Source: Acidimicrobiales bacterium (lineage in GTDB: Bacteria; Actinomycetota; Acidimicrobiia; Acidimicrobiales; Acidimicrobilacustridaceae). Taken from it: a DNA stretch of 64,000 nt. The stretch spans positions 40,192 through 104,191 of the forward strand of contig JALOLR010000017.1 of the NCBI GenBank assembly GCA_025455885.1, read 5' to 3'. Position numbers and translations under genes: made by a program. The notes below the pieces were generated by a model. It was given only the letters and a program-made list of their open reading frames with translations, did not search any database and had not been told where the DNA came from. Below are positions 55,082 through 63,422 of this stretch, piece by piece (within the stretch, counting starts at the first letter, position 1; each line of letters starts with the position of its first letter).

Positions 55082-56061
55082 CGCCGGTCCCGACGGCGTC
55101 GGCCGGTCGGTGCCGTCGTCCCTCCCCGTGCGGAGGCCGGGTCGGCGTCGGCGGTGAGGCGCAGGAAGACGTCCTCGAGGGACTGGCGGCCGGCGCGCAG
55201 GTCACCGAGGGGAAGGTCGTGCTCGGCCAGCCAGGCGGTCAGCGCGGCGACGGTGGTCGGGCTGGCCTCGGCCCCGACCACGTACTCCCCGCCGGGCCCT
55301 TCGCTCACGGGCGCCCCCAGCACCCCGGCCAGTGAGTCCACGTCGATGCCGCTCGGTGCCCGGAAACGGAGCTCACCGCCGCGTTCGCTGGTCATGAGCG
55401 CGGCCGGGGACCCGGTGGCCAGCAGGCGTCCGCGGTCGATGATCACGATCTCGTCGGCGACCCGCTCGGCCTCGTCGAGGTCGTGGGTGGTCACGAGGAC
55501 GGCGACGCCCTCGTCCCGGAGGCGCTGCATCACGTCCCGGACGACCTGGCGCCCGAGCGGGTCGATGCCCGAGGTCGGCTCGTCGAGGAACACCACCTCC
55601 GGGCGACCCACCAGCGCGAGGGCCAGGGAGAGGCGCTGTTGCTCGCCGCCGGAGAGGCGCCGCCACGACGAGCGCCGACGCTCCTCGAGGCCCACCAGGG
55701 CGAGCAGCTCGTCGGGGTCGACGGGATCGTCGTAGTACGACGCGAAGAGGTTCACCACCTCCTCGGGGCGGATGCCCGGCGCAACGCCTCCTTGTTGGAG
55801 CATCACGCCGATCCTGGGCACGAGCTCGCGCCGGTCGGCGACGGGGTCGAGTCCGAGCACCCGCACGGTCCCGGCGCTCGGCCGGCGGTAGCCCTCGAGC
55901 GTCTCGACGGTCGTCGTCTTCCCGGCGCCGTTCGGTCCGAGCACGGCGGTGATCCGACCGGTGGCAGCGGTGAAGGAGAGCCCGTCGACCGCGGTGATCG
56001 GGCCATGGCGGACGACGAGGTCGGTCACCTCGACAGCGGGTGGCGGGGTCGGCTCGGACAC
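55078..56061 (-). CDS. ABC transporter ATP-binding protein
   Basis: 327 aa. Walker A GPNGAGKTTT, Q-loop MLQQGG, signature LSGGEQQRLSLALAL, Walker B EVVFLDEPTSGID, H-loop TTHDLDEA, followed by a C-terminal extension of about 100 aa typical of DrrA/CcmA-like exporters. GTG 56061 (VSEPTPPPAVEVTDL) is chosen because minus-strand TAGCGT sits 8 nt upstream; the frame is open to 56091. It energises the permease encoded next. Confidence 0.94.
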   Translation of the reverse strand: MSEPTPPPAVEVTDLVVRHGPITAVDGLSFTAATGRITAVLGPNGAGKTTTVETLEGYRRPSAGTVRVLGLDPVADRRELVPRIGVMLQQGGVAPGIRPEEVVNLFASYYDDPVDPDELLALVGLEERRRSSWRRLSGGEQQRLSLALALVGRPEVVFLDEPTSGIDPLGRQVVRDVMQRLRDEGVAVLVTTHDLDEAERVADEIVIIDRGRLLATGSPAALMTSERGGELRFRAPSGIDVDSLAGVLGAPVSEGPGGEYVVGAEASPTTVAALTAWLAEHDLPLGDLRAGRQSLEDVFLRLTADADPASARGGTTAPTGRRRRDRR

Positions 56062-56069
56062 GCACGCCG

Positions 56070-56075
56070 ACGCTA
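56070..56075 (-). promoter_or_regulatory. -10 box TAGCGT of a probable leaderless ABC-transporter transcript
   Basis: Minus-strand TAGCGT ends 8 nt before GTG 56061, in the divergent gap shared with serS. Confidence 0.55.
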
Positions 56076-56139
56076 CTGGGCGACCTCCCACGCTCCGGCA
56101 TCGGCGCGGAACCCGGCGAGGGGGCGCTCGATGCGCCGC

Positions 56140-56145
56140 TAACGT
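56140..56145 (+). promoter_or_regulatory. -10 box TAACGT of a probable leaderless serS transcript
   Basis: TAACGT ends 8 nt before ATG 56154. No ribosome-binding site. No T-box-like leader is possible with so short an upstream region. Confidence 0.55.
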
Positions 56146-56153
56146 CGGCGCCG

Positions 56154-57440
56154 ATGATCGACATCCGCCGCGTCCGCAACGAGTTCGACGTCGTCGAGGC
56201 GGCGTTGGCCCGGCGCGGGGGCGATCTCGCGGAGCTGTACGAGGTGCGCCGCCTCGACGAGCGTGCCCGCCAGGTCGGCGCCGAGCGTGACGACCTCAGG
56301 GCGGCGATCAACACGCTGTCGAAGCAGGTCGGAGCCCTGCGGCGGGACGGCGAGGTCGCCGCCGCCGAGGCCGCGCAGACCGAGAGCCGCGAGCTCGGGG
56401 AGCGGGAGAAGGCGCTCGCCGCCGAGGCCGACGAGCTGGCCACCCAGGTCCGCGACCTCCTCCTCGTGATCCCCAACGTCCCCGCGGAGGCCGCCCCCGA
56501 CGGCGCCGGCGACGCCGACAACCCGGTGATCCGGGTCGTCGGTCCCGGTGATACCGCCGGCGCCTACGGCGAGCACCAGCGGGTCCCCCACTGGGAGATC
56601 GGGACCGAGCTCGGGATCCTCGACGTCGAGTCGGCGGTGCGGATGAGCGGCGCGATGTTCACCATGTTCCGGAAGCAGGGGGCCACGCTCGCCCGGGCCC
56701 TCTGCCAGGTCGCACTCGATCGCAACAGCGATCTCTACGAGGAGATCCGACCCCCGAGCCTGGTCACGTCGGCCACCCTCACCGCCAGCGGCCAGCTCCC
56801 CAAGTTCGTCGACGACGCCTACCAGGTCCCCAGGGACGACCTGTGGGCCATCCCCACCGCCGAGGTGCCGCTCACCTCGATCGCCCGTGACGAGGTGCTC
56901 GCCGAGGGCGAGCTGCCGGTCCGGTTCATGGCCTCCACGCCGTGCTTCCGGCGCGAGGCCGGGTCGGCCGGACGCGACACCCGCGGGTTGCTGCGCGTCC
57001 ACGAGTTCGACAAGGTCGAGCTGCTGGCCTACGCCACCGCGGAGCAGGCGCCGGGGATCCTCGAGGAGATCCTCGCCCGCGCCGAGGCGCTGATCGTCGC
57101 GCTGGGCCTCACCCATCGCGTGCTCGACATCTGCACCGGCGACATGGGTCAGTCGCACCACCGTTCCTTCGACGTCGAGGTCTACGCCCCGGGAGTCGAC
57201 CAGTGGCTCGAGGTTTCGTCGGTGTCGTGGTTCAGCGACTACCAGGCCCGCCGCGCCAACATCCGTTACCGGCCGGCCGGCGCGAAGGGCACCGAGGTCG
57301 TGCACACGCTCAACGGGTCGGCGCTGGCCGTGCCCCGGGTGTGGGCGGCGCTCGTCGAGACGCATCGGCGCCCCGACGGGTCGGTGGCACTGCCCGAGGT
57401 GCTGTGGCCGTACCTGCGCGGCTCCACCGAGATCCGCTGA
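56154..57440 (+). CDS. serS: Seryl-tRNA synthetase
   Basis: 428 aa class II synthetase. MIDIRRVRNEFDVVEAALARRG opens the N-terminal coiled-coil arm (to about residue 110) that grips the long variable arm of tRNA-Ser. The catalytic core has motif 2 (FMASTPCFRREAGSAGRDTRGLLRVHEFDKVEL) and motif 3 (GSALAVPRVWAALVETHRRPDGSV). Start at ATG 56154 agrees with the family start and the TAACGT box. crcB follows 6 nt downstream. Confidence 0.97.
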   Translation: MIDIRRVRNEFDVVEAALARRGGDLAELYEVRRLDERARQVGAERDDLRAAINTLSKQVGALRRDGEVAAAEAAQTESRELGEREKALAAEADELATQVRDLLLVIPNVPAEAAPDGAGDADNPVIRVVGPGDTAGAYGEHQRVPHWEIGTELGILDVESAVRMSGAMFTMFRKQGATLARALCQVALDRNSDLYEEIRPPSLVTSATLTASGQLPKFVDDAYQVPRDDLWAIPTAEVPLTSIARDEVLAEGELPVRFMASTPCFRREAGSAGRDTRGLLRVHEFDKVELLAYATAEQAPGILEEILARAEALIVALGLTHRVLDICTGDMGQSHHRSFDVEVYAPGVDQWLEVSSVSWFSDYQARRANIRYRPAGAKGTEVVHTLNGSALAVPRVWAALVETHRRPDGSVALPEVLWPYLRGSTEIR

Positions 57441-57446
57441 CCGGAC

Positions 57447-57845
57447 GTGCGTCGCACCGATCCCCTCCGCATGGCCGCGGTGGCGCTCGGCGGCGCGCTG
57501 GGGGCGTCGGCGCGCTGGGTGGTGGCGACCAGCTGGCCGGTGGCCCTCGACCGCTTCCCCACCACGACGCTGGCCGTCAACCTGATCGGTGCGTTCTGCC
57601 TGGGTCTCGTCGTCGCCGGGCTCCTCGAGCGACAGCCCTCCGCCCCGGTCACCCACTCGTTGCTCGGCACCGGTGTGCTGGGTGCGTTCACGACCTTCTC
57701 GACCCTGACGGTGGAGGCGGTGGTCCTCGTCGACGCCGGGCAGGTGTTGCGGGCCGGTACGTACCTTGCGGTGTCGCTGGTGGCGGGTGTGGCGGTCGCG
57801 GCCGCCGGGCTGGCGCTGGGTCGACGATGGTGGGTCCGTTCGTGA
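57447..57845 (+). CDS. crcB: Fluoride channel CrcB/Fluc, first copy
   Basis: 132 aa, four TM helices. GGALGASARWVV, NLIGAFCLGLVVAG and GVLGAFTTFSTLTVEA are the Fluc signatures for the dual-topology fluoride pore. Encoded as a tandem pair with the next gene (GTGA overlap), which in actinobacteria usually means a heterodimeric channel. Likely co-transcribed from serS. No fluoride riboswitch is visible upstream. Confidence 0.93.
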   Translation: MRRTDPLRMAAVALGGALGASARWVVATSWPVALDRFPTTTLAVNLIGAFCLGLVVAGLLERQPSAPVTHSLLGTGVLGAFTTFSTLTVEAVVLVDAGQVLRAGTYLAVSLVAGVAVAAAGLALGRRWWVRS

Positions 57846-58228
57846 CCGGTCTCGTGCTGGTCGGCGTGGGGGGCGCGCTCGGCGCGCTGTGCCGACATCT
57901 GCTCGACGTGGTGATGCGTCGACGAGGAGGTCCGATCGGACCCTCCTACGGGGTGCTGGCCGCCAACCTCCTCGGTTCGGCGGTGCTCGGTGTCGTGATC
58001 GGCTGGTCCACCGGCCACACCCTCGACGCCGACGTGCGACGCTTCGTCGTCGCCGGGTTCCTCGGGGCGTTCACGACGTTCTCCACTCTCATGATGGAGC
58101 TGGTGAACCTCGCGGAGGGATCGGGCGACCACCAGGGTGCGGGGCCGGCGTTGGCCTGGGCCCTCGTCTCGGTCGTGGGGGGCGTGGGCGCCGCGGCCGT
58201 GGGCTGGACCCTCGGGACGGGGCTGTGA
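57842..58228 (+). CDS. crcB: Fluoride channel CrcB/Fluc, second copy
   Basis: 128 aa from GTG 57842 (GTGA overlap, GGTGGG 6 nt upstream); ATG 57827 would add five residues. Signatures VGGALGALCRHLLD, NLLGSAVLGVVIG and GFLGAFTTFSTLMMEL. The partner of the preceding protein for an antiparallel heterodimer. Confidence 0.92.
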   Translation: MTGLVLVGVGGALGALCRHLLDVVMRRRGGPIGPSYGVLAANLLGSAVLGVVIGWSTGHTLDADVRRFVVAGFLGAFTTFSTLMMELVNLAEGSGDHQGAGPALAWALVSVVGGVGAAAVGWTLGTGL

Positions 58229-58277
58229 CCCCCGCCCGTGTCGCCTCCGAGGGTCCGGATGGGGTTGACTCGTCGTC

Positions 58278-58919
58278 ATGACGAGCGACCTCGCCGCGCA
58301 GCGGGCCGTGCTGCAGTCCGCCGGCGTCGACGAGGCCGACCTGGCCGACGACCCGTTCACCCAGTTCCACCGCTGGTTCGAGACGTGCGTGGCGCTCGGC
58401 GTGCACGAGCCGGAGGCGATGGTCGTCTCGACCGTCGCCGCCTCGGGCCGACCGTCGTCGCGCCACGTGCTCCTGCGCGGGCTCGACCACGGCTTCGTGT
58501 TCTTCACGAACGCGACGAGCCAGAAGGGCAGGGAGATGGCGGAGCGGCCGGTGGCGGCGATCTGCTTCCCGTGGAACGTGCTCGCTCGTCAGGTCCGTGT
58601 GGCCGGGACGGTCGAGGCGGTCAGCGCCGCCGAGTCGGACGAGTACTTCGTCTCCCGACCGCGGGGCAGCCAGGTCGGGGCCTGGGCCTCCCGGCAGAGC
58701 GAGGTCATCCCCGACCGGGCCACCCTCGACCGACGCGTCGCCGAGGCCGAGGCCCGCTTCGCCGACGGCGCCGTGCCTCGGCCGCCTCACTGGGGCGGGT
58801 ACCGGGTCCTCCCCGAGGAGGTCGAGTTCTGGCAGGGCCGCCCGTCCCGCCTGCACGATCGGTTCCGCTACTCCCGGCGCAGCGACGGCTCGTGGCGACG
58901 GGAGCGCCTCAGCCCCTGA
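58278..58919 (+). CDS. pdxH: Pyridoxamine 5'-phosphate oxidase PdxH
   Basis: 213 aa. FMN enzyme forming PLP from PNP/PMP. DPFTQFHRWFETCVALG, EAMVVSTVAASGRPSSRHVLLRG, GFVFFTNATSQKGREM, ICFPWNVLARQVRVAGTVE, SQVGAWASRQSEVI and the C-terminal FWQGRPSRLHDRFRYSR are diagnostic. ATG 58278. The end abuts a pair of 78-bp direct repeats that includes its stop codon. Confidence 0.95.
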   Translation: MTSDLAAQRAVLQSAGVDEADLADDPFTQFHRWFETCVALGVHEPEAMVVSTVAASGRPSSRHVLLRGLDHGFVFFTNATSQKGREMAERPVAAICFPWNVLARQVRVAGTVEAVSAAESDEYFVSRPRGSQVGAWASRQSEVIPDRATLDRRVAEAEARFADGAVPRPPHWGGYRVLPEEVEFWQGRPSRLHDRFRYSRRSDGSWRRERLSP

Positions 58920-59082
58920 CAGCCGCCGTCGCGCCAGCGAGGAGGCTCGGGACGGGTGGGCGTGTCGGCGAAGCCGGCGAGGCGGAGGCCGAGCGCTCGG
59001 GGGGTGACAGCCGACGTCGCGCCAGCGAGGAGGCTCGGGACGGGTGGGCGTGTCGGCGAAGCCGGCGAGGCGGATGCCGAGC
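58917..59082. repeat. Two 78-bp direct repeats between convergent genes
   Basis: 58917-58994 and 59005-59082 are nearly identical, at an 88-bp offset. The first begins with the pdxH stop (TGA). Each unit holds GTCGGC-GAA-GCCGGC, a small stem-loop, so the pair could serve as a bidirectional terminator or be a dispersed intergenic repeat. No other copy was noticed in this window. Confidence 0.85.
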
Positions 59083-59087
59083 AAGTG

Positions 59088-60020
59088 TTACGGCAGAAGG
59101 CGCATGACCTCTTCGGCGACGAGGCGGAGGTGGTCGAGGTCGTCGAGGTCGAGGACCTGGAGGTACACGCGGTCGACACCCGCTTCGGCATAGGACGCGA
59201 TCGTGGCGAGGACCTCCGCCGGGGTCCCGGCGGCACCGTTGGCCCGGAGCTCGGCGGCGGCCCGTCCGATCGCTCCGGCGCGGTGCTCGACCTCGGCGTT
59301 GGTGGCGCCGCAGCACAGCACGAGTGCCACCGAGAAGACCATGTCCTCCGGGGGACGGCCGATGGACGCGCACGCCGCCCGCACCCGGTCCCGTTGGGCG
59401 GTGAACACCTCGATCGGGGAGAAGGCCACGTTGAACTCGGCGGCGAAGCGGGCAGCGAGCATCGGCGTGCGCTTCGGGCCGTGGCCGCCGATGATCACCG
59501 GGGGCCCACCCGGCTGCACCGGCTTCGGGAGCGCCGGTGAGCCGACCAGGCCGTAGTGCTGCCCTTCGAAGGTGAACTGTGATCCCTCGGGGGTGCTCCA
59601 CATCCCGGTGATGATCTCCAGTTGCTCCTCGAGGCGGTCGAAGCGCTCGCCGAGCGTGGGGAACGGCACGCCGTACGCGGTGTGTTCGTCGTCGAACCAG
59701 CCGGCGCCCAGGCCGAGCTCGATCCGCCCTCCGCTCATGTCGTCGACCTGCGCCACCGTCACCGCCAACGGCCCGGGGAGTCGGAACGTGGCCGAGCAGA
59801 CCAGGGTGCCGAGGCGGATGGTGGTCGTCTCGCGGGCGATGCCGCCGAGCGTCACCCAGGTGTCCGTCGGGCCGGGTCGGCCGTCCCCGTGGCCCATCCG
59901 CAGGTAGTGATCGGATCGGAAGAAGCCGTCGTACCCGCACTCCTCGGCGACCCGGGCGACGTCGAGCTGTTGGGCGTAGCTCGCTCCTTGCTGGGGTTCG
60001 ACGAACACGCGTAGGTCCAA
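59088..60020 (-). CDS. LLM-class F420-dependent oxidoreductase
   Basis: 310 aa, luciferase-like TIM barrel. It opens with LRVFVEPQQGASYAQQLDVARVAEECGYDGFFRSDHYL and continues with IRLGTLVCSATFRLPGPLAVTVAQVDDMSGGRIELGLGAGWFDDEHTAYG, PVIIGGHGPKRTPMLAARFA, all typical of F420-dependent members found in actinobacteria. Substrate unknown. The start is TTG 60020 with GGAGG 6 nt upstream; the longer open frame to 60161 lacks family similarity. Confidence 0.88.
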   Translation of the reverse strand: MDLRVFVEPQQGASYAQQLDVARVAEECGYDGFFRSDHYLRMGHGDGRPGPTDTWVTLGGIARETTTIRLGTLVCSATFRLPGPLAVTVAQVDDMSGGRIELGLGAGWFDDEHTAYGVPFPTLGERFDRLEEQLEIITGMWSTPEGSQFTFEGQHYGLVGSPALPKPVQPGGPPVIIGGHGPKRTPMLAARFAAEFNVAFSPIEVFTAQRDRVRAACASIGRPPEDMVFSVALVLCCGATNAEVEHRAGAIGRAAAELRANGAAGTPAEVLATIASYAEAGVDRVYLQVLDLDDLDHLRLVAEEVMRLLP

Positions 60021-60084
60021 GGTCGGCCTCCGGGAGGTGGTGGTGGCGGTTCCCGAAGGATGCCACGCGTCGCCGACGAGTGGC

Positions 60085-61002
60085 TCAGGGGACCCGTCGG
60101 GAGTCGGGGCCGGGGACGGCGGTTTCGTCCGATCCGTCCGGCCGATCCTCACGGCGGGCACGGAGCACCAGCACGACGAGCACGACGACGGCGATCGCCA
60201 GGGCCAGCACCAACCCCAGGCGGGTCGGCCCCACGTCGGTGATCCACGTGCTCACCGTGCCGTTCAGGTCGAACACCCAGCGCGCCGGTCCGCCGGGGTC
60301 GAGGTCGCCGCCGAGCACCTGCAGCTCGTACCAGCCGTAGTACGCGACGTAGAGGCCGGCGACGATCAGCAGGGCACCCGACACCCGGTTCACGTAGGGG
60401 AGGACCCGGCGCAGACGACCCACCATGGACTGGCGGGCCAGGGCCAGCGCGACCGTGAGCACGGTGAGCACCAGGCCCATGCCCAGCGCGTAGGCGACGA
60501 ACGCCCCGACGCCGACGGCGAAGCTCTCCGTGTCGATCGTCGTCACGACGGCGGCGATGAACAACGAGATCGTGCACGACAGCGAGACGATGGCGTAGGA
60601 CACCCCGAAGAGGAAGACGGAGGTGAGCTCCCGGGAGTCGGTGCCCTTGTTGAGCTTGGGCAGGTTCACGGTGAACGTCCGCCCCCGGAGCATCATCACC
60701 CCCACGACGACGAGACCGACGCCCAGGATGATCGTCACCCACGGCAGACGGGACTGGACGGTGGAGAGGATCGGTTCGAGGCCCAGCCCGAGCAGCGCGA
60801 AGACGGCCACGAACCCACCGGTCATGGTGGCGCCGACGGCCAGGGCCCGTAGGACCGCCGCGGTGAGGTCCCGCCCCTCCGGGTCGACCTTGTTCTCGAG
60901 GCCGAGGAAGTACGAGAGGTAGGCGGGCAGCATCGCGAACCCGCACGGGTTGAACGTGGCGACCATCCCGACCCCGAACGCGTAGACGAGCGAGGGGTTC
61001 AC
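60085..61002 (-). CDS. ccdA: Thiol-disulfide transporter CcdA
   Basis: 305 aa, CcdA/DsbD-type membrane protein that moves reducing equivalents out of the cytoplasm for cytochrome c maturation. The first helix has FGVGMVATFNPCGFAMLPAYLSYFLG and the later pair SYAIVSLSCTISLFIAAV holds the second Cys. A C-terminal extension of about 90 aa with one more TM helix and a charged tail is present. GTG 61002 is 2 nt after the upstream thioredoxin-like gene, so both are co-transcribed. Fits the caa3 oxidase, whose subunit II carries heme c. Confidence 0.9.
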   Translation of the reverse strand: MNPSLVYAFGVGMVATFNPCGFAMLPAYLSYFLGLENKVDPEGRDLTAAVLRALAVGATMTGGFVAVFALLGLGLEPILSTVQSRLPWVTIILGVGLVVVGVMMLRGRTFTVNLPKLNKGTDSRELTSVFLFGVSYAIVSLSCTISLFIAAVVTTIDTESFAVGVGAFVAYALGMGLVLTVLTVALALARQSMVGRLRRVLPYVNRVSGALLIVAGLYVAYYGWYELQVLGGDLDPGGPARWVFDLNGTVSTWITDVGPTRLGLVLALAIAVVVLVVLVLRARREDRPDGSDETAVPGPDSRRVP

Positions 61003-61004
61003 GC

Positions 61005-61649
61005 TCAGGCCGGCAGGTGCTCGTCGATGAGCGCCTGCAGTTCGGGCGCGGTGACGGCCCCGACGTGCACGTCGGTGATGGTGCCGTCGGCGGCCACGAA
61101 GACCGTGGTGGGCAGGTTCATCCCGCCGAGCTCGCGCACGAGCTCGCCCTTCGGGTCGCGACCCAGCGGGTAGGTGACGCCGGTCTTCTCGGCCAGCGGC
61201 AGACCGAGCTCGGCGGCCTCCTGCACCTGCAGGCCGAGCACCCCGATGCGGTCGCGGTTGGCCTGGTAGACCTGCTCGATGGCCGGCATCTCGGCCACGC
61301 ACGGGCCGCAGTACGAGGCCCAGAAGTTGATGACCAGGGGGCGGCCGTCCGTCGAGAGCGGGGCGGTGCTCCCGTCGAAGTTCGTCACGGTGAAGTCCGG
61401 AAGGGGTTGTCCCGCGACATCCTCACCGGCGTCGAGCCCGTTCGTACCGAACGCCCCCGGGGCCAGGGTGGCGCCGGGCGTGAGGGTCTCGGTGGTGTCG
61501 TCGTCGGATCGGAACGCGGTGAACGTGGCCACGGCCAGGACGACCACGGCCAGAGCGACCGCGGCGATCAGACCCCGCGACACCCGTCGGGCGGGCGGGG
61601 CCGGGGCTCGGTCCTCGGGCGGAAGGGGGGACGTCTCCATCGGCGGCAC
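61005..61649 (-). CDS. Membrane-anchored TlpA/ResA-like thioredoxin
   Basis: 214 aa. One N-terminal TM helix (GLIAAVALAVVVLAVATFTAF) and an extracellular thioredoxin fold with the redox site FWASYCGPCVAEMPAIE (CGPC) and the cis-Pro loop LPTTVFV. It reduces apocytochrome c thiols or other exported Cys proteins, driven by CcdA encoded next. The start is placed at GTG 61649 because minus-strand TACCGT lies 8 nt upstream; ATG 61640 (METSPLPPEDR) is the alternative. Confidence 0.9.
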   Translation of the reverse strand: MPPMETSPLPPEDRAPAPPARRVSRGLIAAVALAVVVLAVATFTAFRSDDDTTETLTPGATLAPGAFGTNGLDAGEDVAGQPLPDFTVTNFDGSTAPLSTDGRPLVINFWASYCGPCVAEMPAIEQVYQANRDRIGVLGLQVQEAAELGLPLAEKTGVTYPLGRDPKGELVRELGGMNLPTTVFVAADGTITDVHVGAVTAPELQALIDEHLPA

Positions 61650-61657
61650 CACGACCG

Positions 61658-61663
61658 ACGGTA
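61658..61663 (-). promoter_or_regulatory. -10 box TACCGT of a probable leaderless redox-pair transcript
   Basis: Minus-strand TACCGT, 8 nt before GTG 61649 (5 nt before GTG 61652). Confidence 0.45.
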
Positions 61664-61845
61664 GCGGCGTGCGGCGGCGCTCCCCAATCAGGGCGCCCGC
61701 GCCGACCGTCGGTCGACCCGACCCCCTGTCCCGCCCCGGCCGGCGGGCGGCGCCGGCTCGGAGCCGCGGCGCCACCCGGGTTCGGGCGGGAGCAGGGGGT
61801 CGGTGGGGCCTCGGTCCGGTGCCGCCGGGACGGCACCGGACGGGT

Positions 61846-62184
61846 TCACGCGGTGCGGAGGTAGCCCCTCAGGTGGACCGGCACCGGGATGTCGGGAAGC
61901 TCGTCCTCGGGGCGGGGCACCTTGGGGGGACGTCCCGCCCGTCGCTTGGTGGTCAGGATCCGCCCGTTGAGGAACAGGTGTCCGCCCCAGACGCCCCACG
62001 GCTCGTGGCGGGCGATCGCCCCCTCGAGGCACGGCACCCGGACCGGGCACTCCGCGCAGATCCGCTTGGCCCGGATGACGTCGTGGAGGTCCTCGGAGAA
62101 GAACACGCCGGTCGGCGCGCCCTCGAGGTCTCGGCAGGCGGCCTCGGCCTGCACGACGGGGGAGATGTCGAGCTCGGCGAGCAT
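61846..62184 (-). CDS. WhiB-family Fe-S transcriptional regulator
   Basis: 112 aa. Four cluster Cys: AACRDL, then RAKRICAECPVRVPCLEGA (C-x2-C-x5-C), the actinobacterial WhiB pattern, followed by the turn PWGVWGGH and a basic DNA-binding tail (TTKRRAGRPPKVPRP, AT-hook-like). Actinobacteria-specific; binds sigma factor and DNA in response to redox or NO. Which WhiB paralog cannot be told. ATG 62184 is preceded by AAAGGAACC. A terminator for the gene upstream of it lies at 62252-62277. Confidence 0.94.
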   Translation of the reverse strand: MLAELDISPVVQAEAACRDLEGAPTGVFFSEDLHDVIRAKRICAECPVRVPCLEGAIARHEPWGVWGGHLFLNGRILTTKRRAGRPPKVPRPEDELPDIPVPVHLRGYLRTA

Positions 62185-62251
62185 CGGGAGGTTCCTTTCG
62201 TGGGTGCTGCGCGGGGTGGATCGGGATGGGGCGGGAGGGGGCGACGCAGAA

Positions 62252-62277
62252 AGGCCGCCGGGAGAACCCGGCGGCCT
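62252..62277 (-). terminator. Rho-independent-type terminator after the small ORF
   Basis: AGGCCGCCGGG-AGAA-CCCGGCGGCCT: a perfect 11-bp stem with a 4-nt loop. In the minus direction it is followed by TTCTG, a short T-run. It lies 25 nt after the stop of the 61-codon ORF and before whiB. Confidence 0.75.
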
Positions 62278-62301
62278 GTGGCGGTCTCGTCGCTTCGAGC
62301 G

Positions 62302-62487
62302 TTACGAGACGGGGATCACGGGCCGCCGGGTGAGGCGCTTGTGGTTCACCGGGAAACCGAAGCCGTCGATGTGGCGGTACCACGAGGCGGCGATGACGGT
62401 GGTGGTGAGCACGGCGGAGCCGGTGGCGGGCACGACGACAGCCGGCGCGGCACCGGTGGTGCAGGCAGAGGCGTCGGTCGTGAACAT
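62302..62487 (-). CDS. Possible 61-aa single-TM protein
   Basis: It reads MFTTDASACTTGAAPAVVVP, then a hydrophobic helix (GSAVLTTTVIAASWY) and a basic tail (HKRLTRRPVIPVS). No homology is recognised. The perfect terminator 25 nt downstream shows that something here is transcribed leftward, and this is the only sensible frame. It is divergent from the thioesterase-like gene at 62559. Confidence 0.4.
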   Translation of the reverse strand: MFTTDASACTTGAAPAVVVPATGSAVLTTTVIAASWYRHIDGFGFPVNHKRLTRRPVIPVS

Positions 62488-62544
62488 GGTGACAACGAAA
62501 GCACGCCGCGTCCTGCGCCGTCAACGAGGTTTCGGCGCGGCCGT

Positions 62545-62550
62545 TAGCGT
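62545..62550 (+). promoter_or_regulatory. -10 box TAGCGT of a probable leaderless transcript
   Basis: TAGCGT ends 8 nt before ATG 62559; no ribosome-binding site. Confidence 0.55.
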
Positions 62551-62558
62551 CGGCGGCC

Positions 62559-63422
62559 ATGAGCGTCACGGATCCCTCCGGACGGGGACGTCGTCGGGAC
62601 CCCGGCGCCGTCGTCATGACGGCGCTCCCGCCGACCGGGCGGGTGTACCGCGCCCGGCGCCGTGTCCGGCTGGCGGACGTGGGGACGGACGGGCAGGTGC
62701 GCCTCGACGCCCTGGCCCGGTACCTCCAGGACGTCGCCGGCGACGACAGCGACGACGCCGCCCTCCCCGACCCCCTGTACTGGGTGGTGCGGCGGTCGGT
62801 GATCGAGCAGTCGGCGCCGCTGCGGTTCCGCGAGCAGGTCGAGCTGGCCACGTTCTGTTCGGGGCTCGGGTCCCGGTGGGCGGAGCGACGCGTCACGATG
62901 ACCGGCGAGGCCGGGGGACGGGCCGAGGCGGTGACGGTGTGGGTGCACGTGGATCCCGTCACCGGCCGCCCCGCGCCGCTCGGCGACGCCTTCGAGGACC
63001 TCTATCGAGAGGCGTCCGGCGGTCGTGAGGTCGACGGGCGGCTCCGCCACGTCGCCCTCGACGGGGACGAACCCGGGGTGGTGGTCGTGCCGTGGCGGTC
63101 GCGGCTCGCCGATCTCGACGTGCTCGACCACGTCACCAACGCCGTGGCCTGGGCCGTGGTGGAGGAGGCGGTGGTCCGGGTGGCCGCCTCGGTCGGCGGC
63201 GGCCCACCCTGGGCGTCGCTCCCCCGTCGTACCGAGGTCGAGTACCGCGATCCGATCGATCGTCGCCTGGTGACGGACGGTCCGGGCCCCGTCGTGCTCG
63301 CCCGTGCCGGGAAGGATCGTCTGGAGGTGACCGTGCGGGGTGGGGAGGGACCGCGCTCGCCGGTGTTCGTCACCGCGCTGGTGACCCCGCCTCAGCCCCT
63401 CGGAGCCACGACCCGCCCGTAG
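62559..63422 (+). CDS. Acyl-ACP thioesterase-like protein (double hotdog)
   Basis: 287 aa. It resembles the FatA/FatB-type family: RVYRARRRVRLADVGTDGQVRLDALARYLQDVAGDD at the start, YWVVRRSVIEQSAPLRFREQVELATFCSGLGSRWAERR, and in the second hotdog RSRLADLDVLDHVTNAVAWAVVEEA. The DxDxxxHVxN catalytic-type segment is present as DLDVLDHVTNAV. Would hydrolyse acyl-ACP or acyl-CoA. ATG 62559 fits TAGCGT; ATG 62616 is also possible. The last 31 bp overlap the convergent serpin gene. Confidence 0.8.
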   Translation: MSVTDPSGRGRRRDPGAVVMTALPPTGRVYRARRRVRLADVGTDGQVRLDALARYLQDVAGDDSDDAALPDPLYWVVRRSVIEQSAPLRFREQVELATFCSGLGSRWAERRVTMTGEAGGRAEAVTVWVHVDPVTGRPAPLGDAFEDLYREASGGREVDGRLRHVALDGDEPGVVVVPWRSRLADLDVLDHVTNAVAWAVVEEAVVRVAASVGGGPPWASLPRRTEVEYRDPIDRRLVTDGPGPVVLARAGKDRLEVTVRGGEGPRSPVFVTALVTPPQPLGATTRP

